DNA of 64,000 nt from Streptomyces sp. CB02980 (lineage in GTDB: Bacteria; Actinomycetota; Actinomycetes; Streptomycetales; Streptomycetaceae): contig NZ_JACSCH020000025.1 in NCBI RefSeq assembly GCF_014451325.2, positions 43,552 through 107,551 of the forward strand, read 5' to 3'. The notes below the pieces were generated by a model, which was not told the DNA's origin, made no database searches, and worked only from the letters and a program-made list of their open reading frames with translations. Made by a program: the position numbers and the translations under genes. Shown piece by piece: positions 25,450-32,593 of the stretch (position 1 is the first letter of the stretch; every line of letters starts with the position of its first letter).

Positions 25450-26298
25450 TCAGTCGGCGAGCGCTCCTGCCAGTGCGCGGAAGAAGCGCGCGTACGCGGC
25501 CGGGCTGGGCGGGGTCTCCGGGTTCCACGGCGTGAACCGGACGCCGGACAGGGCCTCGTCCGGCGCCGTGGCGTGCGCCCTGCTGTCGAAGAGGACCAGG
25601 TCGGGCCGGAGCTCGGCGGCCCGGCCCCAGTCACCGGTGAGCCAGTTGGCCCCGGGCCCCGGGCCCGGGTCGACGAGCCGGACGCCGAGCTCGGCGAGCC
25701 TCGCCAGCTCGGGCCAGGCGAGCGGCCGGGCGAGGTGCACCTGGTCGGGACCGGCCCCGGAGAGGGCGAGCACCCCGAGCCCGGTCCGCGCGGCGGCCTC
25801 CCGGAGCTCGTCCTCGGCGGCCCGGAGGCCGGCCGGGGAACCCTCGGCGGTCGTCCCGTCGACCGCCGCCGCCCCCAGACTCACCGCCAGCGCGCCGAAC
25901 CGGTCGAGGATGGCCGGCAGGGTGAGCTCGTTGCCGACGGAGAGCGCGACGAGCGGCACCCCGAGCCGTTCGGCGACGGCCTCGTCGAGCGCGTAGGGGC
26001 TCTTCCCGTCGTAGGTCACGTCGACGATCACGTCCGGCCGCAGCTCCCGCAGCAGCCCCTCGTCGAGGACCCGGCCCGGCCCGAGGTAGGTCACCGCGGC
26101 CGCCGTCAGCCCGCCCTCCTTCGCCGGGTCGAGGACGTCCCCGTCGTGCCCGGAGCCGTACACCGCGACCGGCGTCACGCCCAGGTCACACAGGGCGGCC
26201 CCGGCCCGCACGTACGCGATCACCCGCCGCGGCACGCGGGCCGCCCCCAGCTCCGTACCTCTGTCGTCCGTGAATCCCCATGCCTGCGTCCCGGACAT
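25450..26298 (-). CDS. FecB/BtuF-type substrate-binding protein without signal peptide
   Basis: 282 aa with the class III periplasmic-binding fold used for siderophores and cobalamin (VPRRVIAYVRAGAALCDLGV, GPGRVLDEGLLRELRPDVIV, RFGALAVSLG). The start at 26298 has a strong GGAGGGAG site and the protein opens MSGTQAWGFTDDRGTELGAA: there is no signal peptide or lipobox, and no hydrophobic segment in the longer reading frame. No permease or ATPase gene is adjacent. It may work in the cytoplasm or be a stand-alone binding protein. A GC-rich, repeat-like 123 bp gap follows it. Confidence 0.8.
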   Translation of the reverse strand: MSGTQAWGFTDDRGTELGAARVPRRVIAYVRAGAALCDLGVTPVAVYGSGHDGDVLDPAKEGGLTAAAVTYLGPGRVLDEGLLRELRPDVIVDVTYDGKSPYALDEAVAERLGVPLVALSVGNELTLPAILDRFGALAVSLGAAAVDGTTAEGSPAGLRAAEDELREAAARTGLGVLALSGAGPDQVHLARPLAWPELARLAELGVRLVDPGPGPGANWLTGDWGRAAELRPDLVLFDSRAHATAPDEALSGVRFTPWNPETPPSPAAYARFFRALAGALAD

Positions 26299-26404
26299 AC
26301 GGCTGCTCCCTCCCCGGCCGGAAATGTGCCTCTTCCGAGCACCTTGGAGCGGTTCCGCGGCCCGCACAAGAGGGCCTGCCCGCTGTGCGGGCCACCGGGC
26401 GGCC

Positions 26405-26430
26405 GGGTCCGGGACCAAGGTCCCGGACCC
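26405..26430. promoter_or_regulatory. 26 bp near-perfect palindrome upstream of a small membrane gene
   Basis: GGGTCCGGGACC (26405-26416), two A residues, then GGTCCCGGACCC (26419-26430). It lies 136 bp upstream of the gene at 26567 and 106 bp upstream of the divergent binding-protein gene start at 26298. It could be an operator, or extrude as a hairpin terminator/attenuator. Confidence 0.5.
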
Positions 26431-26566
26431 CCCTGCCGAAAGTCCCCCAGGGTGGTGTTAACTGAACAGGTCGGGAGGAAGCAGTAGGAATCGTCGGGCT
26501 CTCGTGCCCGTGCGCCACCTGCCGGGGCGCACGGCGTCGGGCGGCCCTCACGCCCTGGAGTGAGTC

Positions 26567-26815
26567 ATGTCCGTGCCCGGCCAGTTCTCCGATCCCCGTG
26601 TGATCACGCTCTTCGGCCTGCTCGCCGTCTCGACGGTGGTGTGGCTGTCGCTCGGCCTGCGCGCCCGCGCCCGTGACCGCCGCGACCGGGCGCGCACCCC
26701 GCTGGAGCGGGTCTGGCATCCGCAGGAGTCGATACCGCTGACGCCCGCGGAGGAGCACGCCTTCGGCCAGGTCGTCTCGCGGCTCTCCCCCGGCCCGGCG
26801 GGCCGCCTGCGCTGA
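26567..26815 (+). CDS. small single-pass membrane protein, 82 aa
   Basis: One transmembrane helix (about residues 11-30, VITLFGLLAVSTVVWLSLGL) is followed by a very basic stretch (RARARDRRDRAR), giving an N-out, C-in orientation, then a soluble tail with QESIPLTPAEEHAFGQVVSR. Good third-position G/C bias supports coding. No family recognised. A 268 bp leader region with a strong palindrome suggests regulation at transcription or RNA level. Confidence 0.65.
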   Translation: MSVPGQFSDPRVITLFGLLAVSTVVWLSLGLRARARDRRDRARTPLERVWHPQESIPLTPAEEHAFGQVVSRLSPGPAGRLR

Positions 26816-26858
26816 GCGCCGGCCCTCCGGCCACCTGCCGGCAGACCGGCCCCGGGCC

Positions 26859-27461
26859 TCAGGCCTCCCAGGCGCGCGGATCGCGGCCCGTCGTCGCGAG
26901 CAGCCGCTCGAAGGCGGTGGCATCGCCGGGCACCTCGACGGCCTCCCCGAAGACACCCATCTTGCGGGCCATGGGCGCCATCCGCTCCACCTCCTCGACG
27001 AGCCCGTCGACCACGCCCGGGTCGGGTGTGAAGCTCCGCCCGGTGGCGCGGGCCAGGTCCCAGGCGTGCACGGTGAGGTCGAGCAGCACCATGGACCCGA
27101 CGGTCCGCGCCGGCATGGCCATGCCCCCGGTGGTGCCCTCCTCGGCGCCGGGCGCCGACCAGGCCTCGACGAGCTTCCCGGTCTCGACCTCGAAGCGGTC
27201 CCGCCAGTCGGCGTCGGCGAGCCGGTCCGTGGTGGCGGAGAGATCGGCGGGCTGCTTGGCGGCGAGCGCCTGGAAGTGCACGACGACGCCGAGAAGATGG
27301 TTCAGCAGGGCGCGCACGTCGTACTCGGCGCAGGGCGTGGGCGCGCCCAGCGAGGCGTCGGCGATGCCCCTGACCAGGGGCGTGGCCTGCGCGGCGGCGC
27401 TACGGAGCAGATCACCGATGCGGGGCGGGGCACCGGTACGGAGCAGGTCCTCGTTCGTCAT
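26859..27461 (-). CDS. TIGR03086-type metal-binding protein, DinB/mycothiol-isomerase fold
   Basis: 200 aa. The N-terminal four-helix bundle region (CAEYDVRALLNHLLGVVVHF, about residues 45-65) and VLLDLTVHAWDLARATG (about residue 130) contain the His residues that bind metal in the maleylpyruvate-isomerase N-terminal family. Such proteins may be mycothiol-dependent enzymes; many are unassigned. Divergent from the AraC-type gene at 27546, with 84 bp between. Confidence 0.85.
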   Translation of the reverse strand: MTNEDLLRTGAPPRIGDLLRSAAAQATPLVRGIADASLGAPTPCAEYDVRALLNHLLGVVVHFQALAAKQPADLSATTDRLADADWRDRFEVETGKLVEAWSAPGAEEGTTGGMAMPARTVGSMVLLDLTVHAWDLARATGRSFTPDPGVVDGLVEEVERMAPMARKMGVFGEAVEVPGDATAFERLLATTGRDPRAWEA

Positions 27462-27545
27462 GGGAGCGACGTTAGGAGAGGCTGCCCACCCCCGTCTTGA
27501 AGAAACACGCCAGGACGGGATCCCGTCCCGACCTAGCATCGGAGC

Positions 27546-28484
27546 ATGTCCGACTCCGCTCCCCGCAAGGACACCCGAGGCATCGTCGACCCCGCCGAAC
27601 TGCTCTCCCGCGTCCGCTTCCGCCGGCACACCCCGGCGCCGGAGCTGCGGCCCTATCTGGAGCACTACTGGCTGATCGACTGGGAGCTGCCGGAGCCGTA
27701 CGCGACCCATGTCGTCCCGCACCCCTCGATGAACATCGTCTTCCAGCGGTACGGGGCACTCGGCGCCCCGGCGGCGGACGCGCGCGCGTCCGCCGAGGTC
27801 TCCGGGATCGGGCTCGGCCTGTTCACCCGGAAACTGACGGAGGCGGGCCGGGTCTGCGGGATCCAGTTCCGCCCCGGCGGCTTCCGCCCCTTCGCGCCCG
27901 CGTGGCCGGTGTCGGCCTGGACGGGCCGCCGGGTCCCCCTGGCGGAGGTCTTCCCGGACGCGGGCACCGAGGCGGGGGGCGGTACGGGCGCGGAGACGGG
28001 ACACGGGGGCATCGTTACGGGCACGGAGACGGGACACGCGGGCACGGACGCCGACCTCCTGTCCGCCGTCCTCTCCCCCGGCACCGACCACGCGCGCGTG
28101 GCGGCGCTCGACGCCTTCCTGCTCGCCCACGGCCCCGCGCCCGACCCGGCCGCCGACCGGGCCATGGAGCTGGTGGACCTGATCCGGGGGGACCGTACGG
28201 TCCGCAAGGTGACCCAACTGGTCTCGGCGTCCGGCCTGTCGGCGCGCTCGCTGCAGCGCCTCTTCGCGGCCCACGTCGGCGTCGGCCCGAAGTGGGTGAT
28301 CCTGCGCTACCGCATCCACGAGGCCCTGGAGCGCGCCGAGGCCGCGGGCGCGGCGGGCGGCCCGGACTGGGCGGCCCTGGCGGTGGAGCTGGGCTACAGC
28401 GACCAGGCCCATCTCGTACGGGAGTTCACGGCGACGATCGGGGTGTCGCCGACGGCGTACGCCCGGGGAGTGTCAGCGCCCTGA
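27546..28484 (+). CDS. AraC family transcriptional regulator
   Basis: 312 aa. N-terminal ligand-type region (LRPYLEHYWLIDWELPEPYA, about residues 35-54, DUF6597-like) and a C-terminal AraC HTH from about residue 215 (LSARSLQRLFAAHVGVGPKW, ending YSDQAHLVREFTATIGVSPT). Between them, around residues 140-170, is a Gly/Thr/Glu insert encoded by an imperfect repeat. It may regulate the divergent TIGR03086 gene. The GNAT gene follows by 14 bp. Confidence 0.9.
   Translation: MSDSAPRKDTRGIVDPAELLSRVRFRRHTPAPELRPYLEHYWLIDWELPEPYATHVVPHPSMNIVFQRYGALGAPAADARASAEVSGIGLGLFTRKLTEAGRVCGIQFRPGGFRPFAPAWPVSAWTGRRVPLAEVFPDAGTEAGGGTGAETGHGGIVTGTETGHAGTDADLLSAVLSPGTDHARVAALDAFLLAHGPAPDPAADRAMELVDLIRGDRTVRKVTQLVSASGLSARSLQRLFAAHVGVGPKWVILRYRIHEALERAEAAGAAGGPDWAALAVELGYSDQAHLVREFTATIGVSPTAYARGVSAP
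27983..28040 (+). repeat. imperfect coding repeat in the AraC gene linker
   Basis: GGAGACGGGACAC occurs twice 30 bp apart with similar flanks, encoding GAETGHGGIVTGTETGHAGT. It forms the linker between the effector and HTH domains. Confidence 0.7.
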
Positions 28485-28498
28485 CCTACCGTACGGAG

Positions 28499-29053
28499 AT
28501 GGACACCGACACCACCTCGCCCGTACGGCTCGAACCCTGGTCCGAGGCCGATGCCGGCCTGCTGCGCGCCCTGAACGCACCGGAGTTGATGGATCACCTC
28601 GGCGGCCCGGAGACGGACGAGCAGCTCGTCCGGCGCCACCGGCGGTACGTGGACCTGAGCGCCGGCGAGCCGGGCGCGGGGCGCATGTACCGGATCGTGC
28701 TGCTGCCGGGGGAGGCCGTGGTCGGCAGCATCGGCTTCTGGGTGCGGACCGGCGACGGCGAGCCGGCGTACGAGACCGGGTGGGCCGTGCTGCCGGGCTT
28801 CCAGGGCCGGGGCGTAGCGAGCGCCGCCACGCGCGCGGTGGCCGTGGAGGCCCGGGCCGCGGGCCTCCATCGCTTCCTCCACGCGTTCCCGTCGACGGAG
28901 AACGCCGCGTCGAACGCGGTGTGTCGCAAGGCGGGGTTCGAGCTGCTCGGCGAGCGGGACTTCGAGTACCCGCCGGGGCACCCGATGCGCTGCAACGACT
29001 GGCGCCTCGACCTGGAGAAGCCGGTCCGCACGACACCCCCCAGGGGCGCTTAG
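28499..29053 (+). CDS. GNAT family N-acetyltransferase (RimJ/RimL-like)
   Basis: 184 aa. Acetyl-CoA-binding region at about residues 95-120 (GWAVLPGFQGRGVASAATRA, the Q/RxxGxG/A motif) and the RimJ-type HAFPSTENAASNAVCRKAGF. Reaction: acetyl transfer to an amino group, substrate unknown. ATG at 28499 is used; GGAG abuts it, and a GTG at 28471 inside the AraC gene is the alternative. Its stop overlaps the stop of the convergent second GNAT gene. Confidence 0.85.
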   Translation: MDTDTTSPVRLEPWSEADAGLLRALNAPELMDHLGGPETDEQLVRRHRRYVDLSAGEPGAGRMYRIVLLPGEAVVGSIGFWVRTGDGEPAYETGWAVLPGFQGRGVASAATRAVAVEARAAGLHRFLHAFPSTENAASNAVCRKAGFELLGERDFEYPPGHPMRCNDWRLDLEKPVRTTPPRGA

Positions 29054-29499
29054 GAGGCGTCTTCCGGCGTGGTGAGCGGCCGGATGAAGTGGAAGGCCGC
29101 GATGTCGAAGCGCTCACGCAGGTAGAAGCGGTGGGCTCCGGTGCGGTGGGTGCCGGAGTCCAGGTTGAGCTCGTGGCAGCCGGCCGCGCGGGCGTGGCCC
29201 TCCAGATGGTCGATGAGCGCGTGGCCGACCCCGGTGGAGCGGGTGTCGGCGGCGGTCACGAGGTCGTCGACGTAGAGCTGCCGCAGGGAACTGGTGTTGA
29301 TGACGATCCGCCAGCCGGCCGCGCCGACGCAGCGCCCCTCGTCGGTGTAGGCGGCGCTGAAGCGCAGTCCCTGGGAGTGCCCGGTCTCGTACACCTCGCG
29401 GAAGAGCTCCGGGGTGAGGTGGGGGCGGAGTTCGGAGAGGACGGGCAGGAGGTCCTTCTCCAGCCGGGGGTCACCGGGCTCGAGGTCGATGATCTTCAT
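29050..29499 (-). CDS. GNAT family N-acetyltransferase
   Basis: 149 aa. Acetyl-CoA motif at about residues 85-100 (TRSTGVGHALIDHLEGHARA), with the typical strand LYVDDLVT before it and HRFYLRERFDIAAFHF at the end. Start at ATG 29499 (MKIIDLEPGD) is chosen because the upstream extension is not conserved-looking. Convergent with the previous GNAT gene, 4 bp overlap. Unrelated in sequence to that neighbour, so not a recent duplication. Confidence 0.85.
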   Translation of the reverse strand: MKIIDLEPGDPRLEKDLLPVLSELRPHLTPELFREVYETGHSQGLRFSAAYTDEGRCVGAAGWRIVINTSSLRQLYVDDLVTAADTRSTGVGHALIDHLEGHARAAGCHELNLDSGTHRTGAHRFYLRERFDIAAFHFIRPLTTPEDAS

Positions 29500-29530
29500 G
29501 CCGGGACGGTACCTCAGGGTTTCATCCGGG

Positions 29531-29577
29531 TTGACGCACATGGCACGACCCTGGATATTTATCTGTGTGACGCAGAT
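29531..29577 (+). promoter_or_regulatory. promoter with overlapping operator for the NmrA-like gene
   Basis: TTGACG (29531-29536) and ATATTT (29555-29560) form a sigma-70-like promoter with an 18 bp spacer. Immediately after, ATCTGTGTGACGCAGAT (29561-29577) is an inverted repeat with 5 bp arms that would cover the transcription start. This arrangement predicts repression of the gene at 29624 by an unlinked regulator. Confidence 0.6.
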
Positions 29578-29623
29578 GATGTGTCACGAAGGGAATCGCA
29601 ACCGCTCTGGAAGGAGCCCCCTC

Positions 29624-30475
29624 ATGACCGTTCTCGTCACCGGCAGCCGCGGCCGCGTCGCCTCCACCCTGCTCGGCCTCCTCGACGCCGCCGGCATCAA
29701 GGCGAAAGCCGCCTCCAAGAACCCCACCGACCTCTCACCACCGCCCGGGGTCGACACAGTGCGCTGCGACCTCACCGACCCGGCCACCTTCGACACCGCT
29801 CTGACCGGCGTCGACTCCGTCTTCCTGTACGCCGAGGCCGGCCACGCCGAGGCCTTCGCCGACCGGGCCCGCGCCGCCGGCGTCGAGCACGTCGTCCTGC
29901 TCTCCTCCAGCTCCGTCCTCGCCCCGGACGCCGCCGAGAACCCGATCGCCGCCTCCCACCTCGCCGCCGAGCGCGCCCTCTCCGCCGCCGCGGACACCGG
30001 GGCCTTCGAGGCCACCCACCTCCAGCCGGGCGCCTTCGCCACCAACGCCCTGCAGTGGGCCCGGGCCCTCCGCAGCGGGCGGGGACCCGCCCTGCCCCAC
30101 CCGAACGCGTACGGCGACCCGATCCATGAGCGCGATGTCGCCGAGGCGGCCTTCGCGGTCCTCACCGAGCCCCGGCTGCGCGGCTCCTCGTACCTCCTGA
30201 CGGGCCCCGAGTCGCTGACCTTCGTCGAGCAGCTGGCGATACTCGCCGAGGTGACCGGCCGGCCCGCACCCCACACCGTCGTGACCCCCGAGGAGTGGAA
30301 GGCGTCGGTCACCGGCTTCATGCCGGAGCTCTTCGCCGACGCCCTGCTGTCCTACTGGGCCACGCACGACGGCCGGCCGACACCGCTGACCCGCACGGTC
30401 GAGGAACTGACCGGCCACCCGGCCCGCACCTTCGCCGCCTGGGCCGCCGACCACGAGGCGGACTTCCGCCCCTGA
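29624..30475 (+). CDS. NmrA-like NAD(P)-binding protein
   Basis: 283 aa atypical SDR. Rossmann motif VTGSRGRVAST at residues 4-14, and the NmrA/quinone-oxidoreductase-like layout (LQPGAFATNALQWARALRSG, ASYLLTGPESLTF-type region). These proteins bind NAD(P) as redox sensors or reduce quinones. GGAAGGA precedes the ATG. It has its own promoter with an overlapping palindrome, a common set-up for HxlR- or TetR-controlled redox genes. Confidence 0.86.
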   Translation: MTVLVTGSRGRVASTLLGLLDAAGIKAKAASKNPTDLSPPPGVDTVRCDLTDPATFDTALTGVDSVFLYAEAGHAEAFADRARAAGVEHVVLLSSSSVLAPDAAENPIAASHLAAERALSAAADTGAFEATHLQPGAFATNALQWARALRSGRGPALPHPNAYGDPIHERDVAEAAFAVLTEPRLRGSSYLLTGPESLTFVEQLAILAEVTGRPAPHTVVTPEEWKASVTGFMPELFADALLSYWATHDGRPTPLTRTVEELTGHPARTFAAWAADHEADFRP

Positions 30476-30526
30476 CGGCGACGAATTCCCTGGCCGCCCG
30501 TCCCGCCCCGATGCGATCCTGTCCCC

Positions 30527-31267
30527 GTGAACGGACCGGAGATCCACATCAGCTTCGCCCCCGACCTGGGGCTCTTCGTCTCGGCCGACCGCCGCTCGGG
30601 CCGCACGCCCGTGACCACCGACGGCGCCTCCTCGCTCGGCCACGTCGTGGAGTCCCTCGGCGTACCGCTCACCGAGGCCGGCCGGCTACTGGTCGACGGA
30701 CGGCCCGTCGACGTCTCCTACGTCCCCGCGGCGGGCGAGACCGTCGAGGTGGAGGGCGTCACCCGCCCGCAGCCGGTGCGACCGGGCGCGCCCCTCCGGT
30801 TCCTGCTCGACGTGCACCTCGGCACACTGGCCCGGCGGCTTCGGCTGCTCGGGGTGGACGCGGCCTACGAGAGCGAGGACATCGGCGACCCCGCCCTGGC
30901 CGCGCTCTCCGCGCGCGAGCGGCGCGTCATGCTCTCGCGGGACCGCGGCCTGCTCCGCCGCCGCGAACTGTGGGCGGGGGCCTACATCTACAGCGACCGT
31001 CCGGACGACCAGCTCCGCGACGTCCTGGAGCGCTTCGCGCCGCCGCTCGCGCCATGGACGCGGTGCACGGCGTGCAACGGACGACTGAGCGACGCCGACA
31101 AGGACACGGTGCGCGAGCGCCTTGAGCAGGGCACCGAGAAGTCGTACGACGTGTTCGCCGAGTGCGTGGAGTGCGGCCGGGTCTACTGGCGCGGCGCCCA
31201 CCACGCCCGGCTGGAGGCGATCGTCTCCGACGCGGTACGCGAGTTCGGCGGCGCGACGGCCGGCTGA
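30527..31267 (+). CDS. Mut7-C RNase-domain protein with ubiquitin-like N-terminus
   Basis: 246 aa. Residues 1-80 form a MoaD/ubiquitin-like region, followed by the Mut7-C PIN-type domain (RFLLDVHLGTLARRLRLLGV, then VMLSRDRGLLRRRELWAGAY) with the acidic residues expected for a metal-dependent RNase. The C-terminus carries a zinc ribbon, CTACNGR near residue 184 and CVECGRVYWRG near 213. Predicted ribonuclease of unknown target. Codes alone, 51 bp after the NmrA-like gene. Confidence 0.88.
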   Translation: MNGPEIHISFAPDLGLFVSADRRSGRTPVTTDGASSLGHVVESLGVPLTEAGRLLVDGRPVDVSYVPAAGETVEVEGVTRPQPVRPGAPLRFLLDVHLGTLARRLRLLGVDAAYESEDIGDPALAALSARERRVMLSRDRGLLRRRELWAGAYIYSDRPDDQLRDVLERFAPPLAPWTRCTACNGRLSDADKDTVRERLEQGTEKSYDVFAECVECGRVYWRGAHHARLEAIVSDAVREFGGATAG

Positions 31268-31358
31268 CCCCCCGAGCCCCATCTCCCCAGCCCCCAGCCG
31301 ACAGCCGACAGCCGGCCGACCAGCCGATGGCCGATGCCAACGCGCCGCCCGGCCCCGC

Positions 31359-31844
31359 TCAGCCCAGGTCGCCGCCGCGCAGCCGCTCGATCTGCGCGGC
31401 GCTGATCTCGACGGTGCGCTGCATATGGGCGATGAGCAGGGCGAGCTCGGCGTCGCTGTAGACGTCGAACATCGTGCCCCAGGTGCTGTTGAGCTTGCGC
31501 CACAGAGCGCCCAGTTCGGCGATGCGCTCGGGCACGAGGGCCACCAGGACCCGGCGCCGGTCCTCGGTGTCCCGTTCGCGCGTGACGTAGCCGGACCGCT
31601 CCAGGCGGTCGACGAGCCGGGTCGCGGAGCCGGTGGTGAGCCCGGTCAGCTCGGCGACCCGCCCGGTGGTCACCGGGCCCTCCTCCAGGCTGAGCAGGTT
31701 CAGGCACTGCACATCGGTCGGGTGGAGCCCCAGACGGTCGGCGACGGCCTGGTTGAACAGGGCGTACGCCGCCATGTAGCGGCGGGCCTCCCCGTACAGC
31801 TCGGTCATCAGCGCCTCGCGCCGGCCTGAACTCTTCTGCGTCAT
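31359..31844 (-). CDS. MarR family transcriptional regulator
   Basis: 161 aa. Winged HTH in the middle (VAELTGLTTGSATRLVDRLE, wing RDTEDRRRVLVALVP). There is no good Shine-Dalgarno before ATG 31844; instead TACAAT lies 6 bp upstream of the ATG, so the mRNA may be leaderless, starting at the A of ATG. MarR proteins sense phenolic compounds or oxidants. Its target is not evident. Confidence 0.88.
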   Translation of the reverse strand: MTQKSSGRREALMTELYGEARRYMAAYALFNQAVADRLGLHPTDVQCLNLLSLEEGPVTTGRVAELTGLTTGSATRLVDRLERSGYVTRERDTEDRRRVLVALVPERIAELGALWRKLNSTWGTMFDVYSDAELALLIAHMQRTVEISAAQIERLRGGDLG

Positions 31845-31917
31845 GCAGAGATTGTACGAACCAGGCACCGCCCCGCACCGGCCCGCGCCGACCGACCCGC
31901 CCCCACCGCGGTCGCCC

Positions 31918-32478
31918 TCAGGGCGTCTCGGCGGTCAGATAGCGCTGCACGGTCGGGCCCAGCCAGGCCACGATCTCCTCGGGCGTCATCTCGACGACCG
32001 GCGGCAGCCGCAGCACATAACGGGTGAGCGCCATGCCGAGGATCTGGGACGCGACGAGCGCCGCCCGCCGCGGCGCCTCTGCCGGGTCGGGGCAGACGCC
32101 CCGGGTCACGGGCCCGAGCTGCTGGGCGAAGACCGCCCGCATCCGCTCCGCCCCGGCCTCGTTGGTGACCCCCACCCGCAGGAGCCCGGTGAGGACGTCG
32201 TCCCGCTCCCAGCGCTCCAGGAAGTGGGTGACCAGGACGGCCCCGATGTGCCGCGCGGGCAGGCCGCCCAGCTCGGGCAGGTTCAGCTCGATCTCCGAGG
32301 CGGCGGCGAACAGGCCCTCCTTGTTGCCGTAGTAGCGCATGACCATCGACGGATCGATCCCGGCGTCCCGGGCGATGGCCCGGATGGTGGCGCGGTCGTA
32401 TCCGTCGGAGGCGAAGCGCTCGCGGGCGGCCTCCAGGATGGCGGCTCTGGTGGCGTCGGAACGGCGGGCGGTCGTCAT
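31918..32478 (-). CDS. TetR family repressor of the adjacent FAD monooxygenase
   Basis: 186 aa. N-terminal HTH (ATIRAIARDAGIDPSMVMRY, residues 30-49) and a TetR_C-like ligand domain (TetR_C_17 type, FLERWERDDVLTGLLRVGVT). Divergent from the FAD-monooxygenase gene, with three CAAC-N4-GTTG palindromes in the 115 bp between them. It most likely represses that gene and itself, with release by an aromatic compound. Confidence 0.9.
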   Translation of the reverse strand: MTTARRSDATRAAILEAARERFASDGYDRATIRAIARDAGIDPSMVMRYYGNKEGLFAAASEIELNLPELGGLPARHIGAVLVTHFLERWERDDVLTGLLRVGVTNEAGAERMRAVFAQQLGPVTRGVCPDPAEAPRRAALVASQILGMALTRYVLRLPPVVEMTPEEIVAWLGPTVQRYLTAETP

Positions 32479-32493
32479 ACCAACGACTGTAGG

Positions 32494-32563
32494 CCAACGG
32501 GCGTTGACATTCCATCAGAGCGGCTTCTACAGTTGCCAACAAGCGTTGACCAACAGCCGTTGG
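32494..32563. promoter_or_regulatory. three CAAC-N4-GTTG operators around the monooxygenase promoter
   Basis: Palindromes CCAACGGGCGTTGA (32494-32507), CCAACAAGCGTTGA (32536-32549) and CCAACAGCCGTTGG (32550-32563). The first overlaps TTGACA (32504-32509), a good -35 box, paired with CTACAG (32527-32532) at 17 bp spacing for rightward transcription. The other two abut each other just downstream of the -10 box. Centre spacings are 42 bp (about four turns) and 14 bp. Confidence 0.75.
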
Positions 32564-32593
32564 CAAACGACCGTGGGCACCCCGGAGGCAGCC

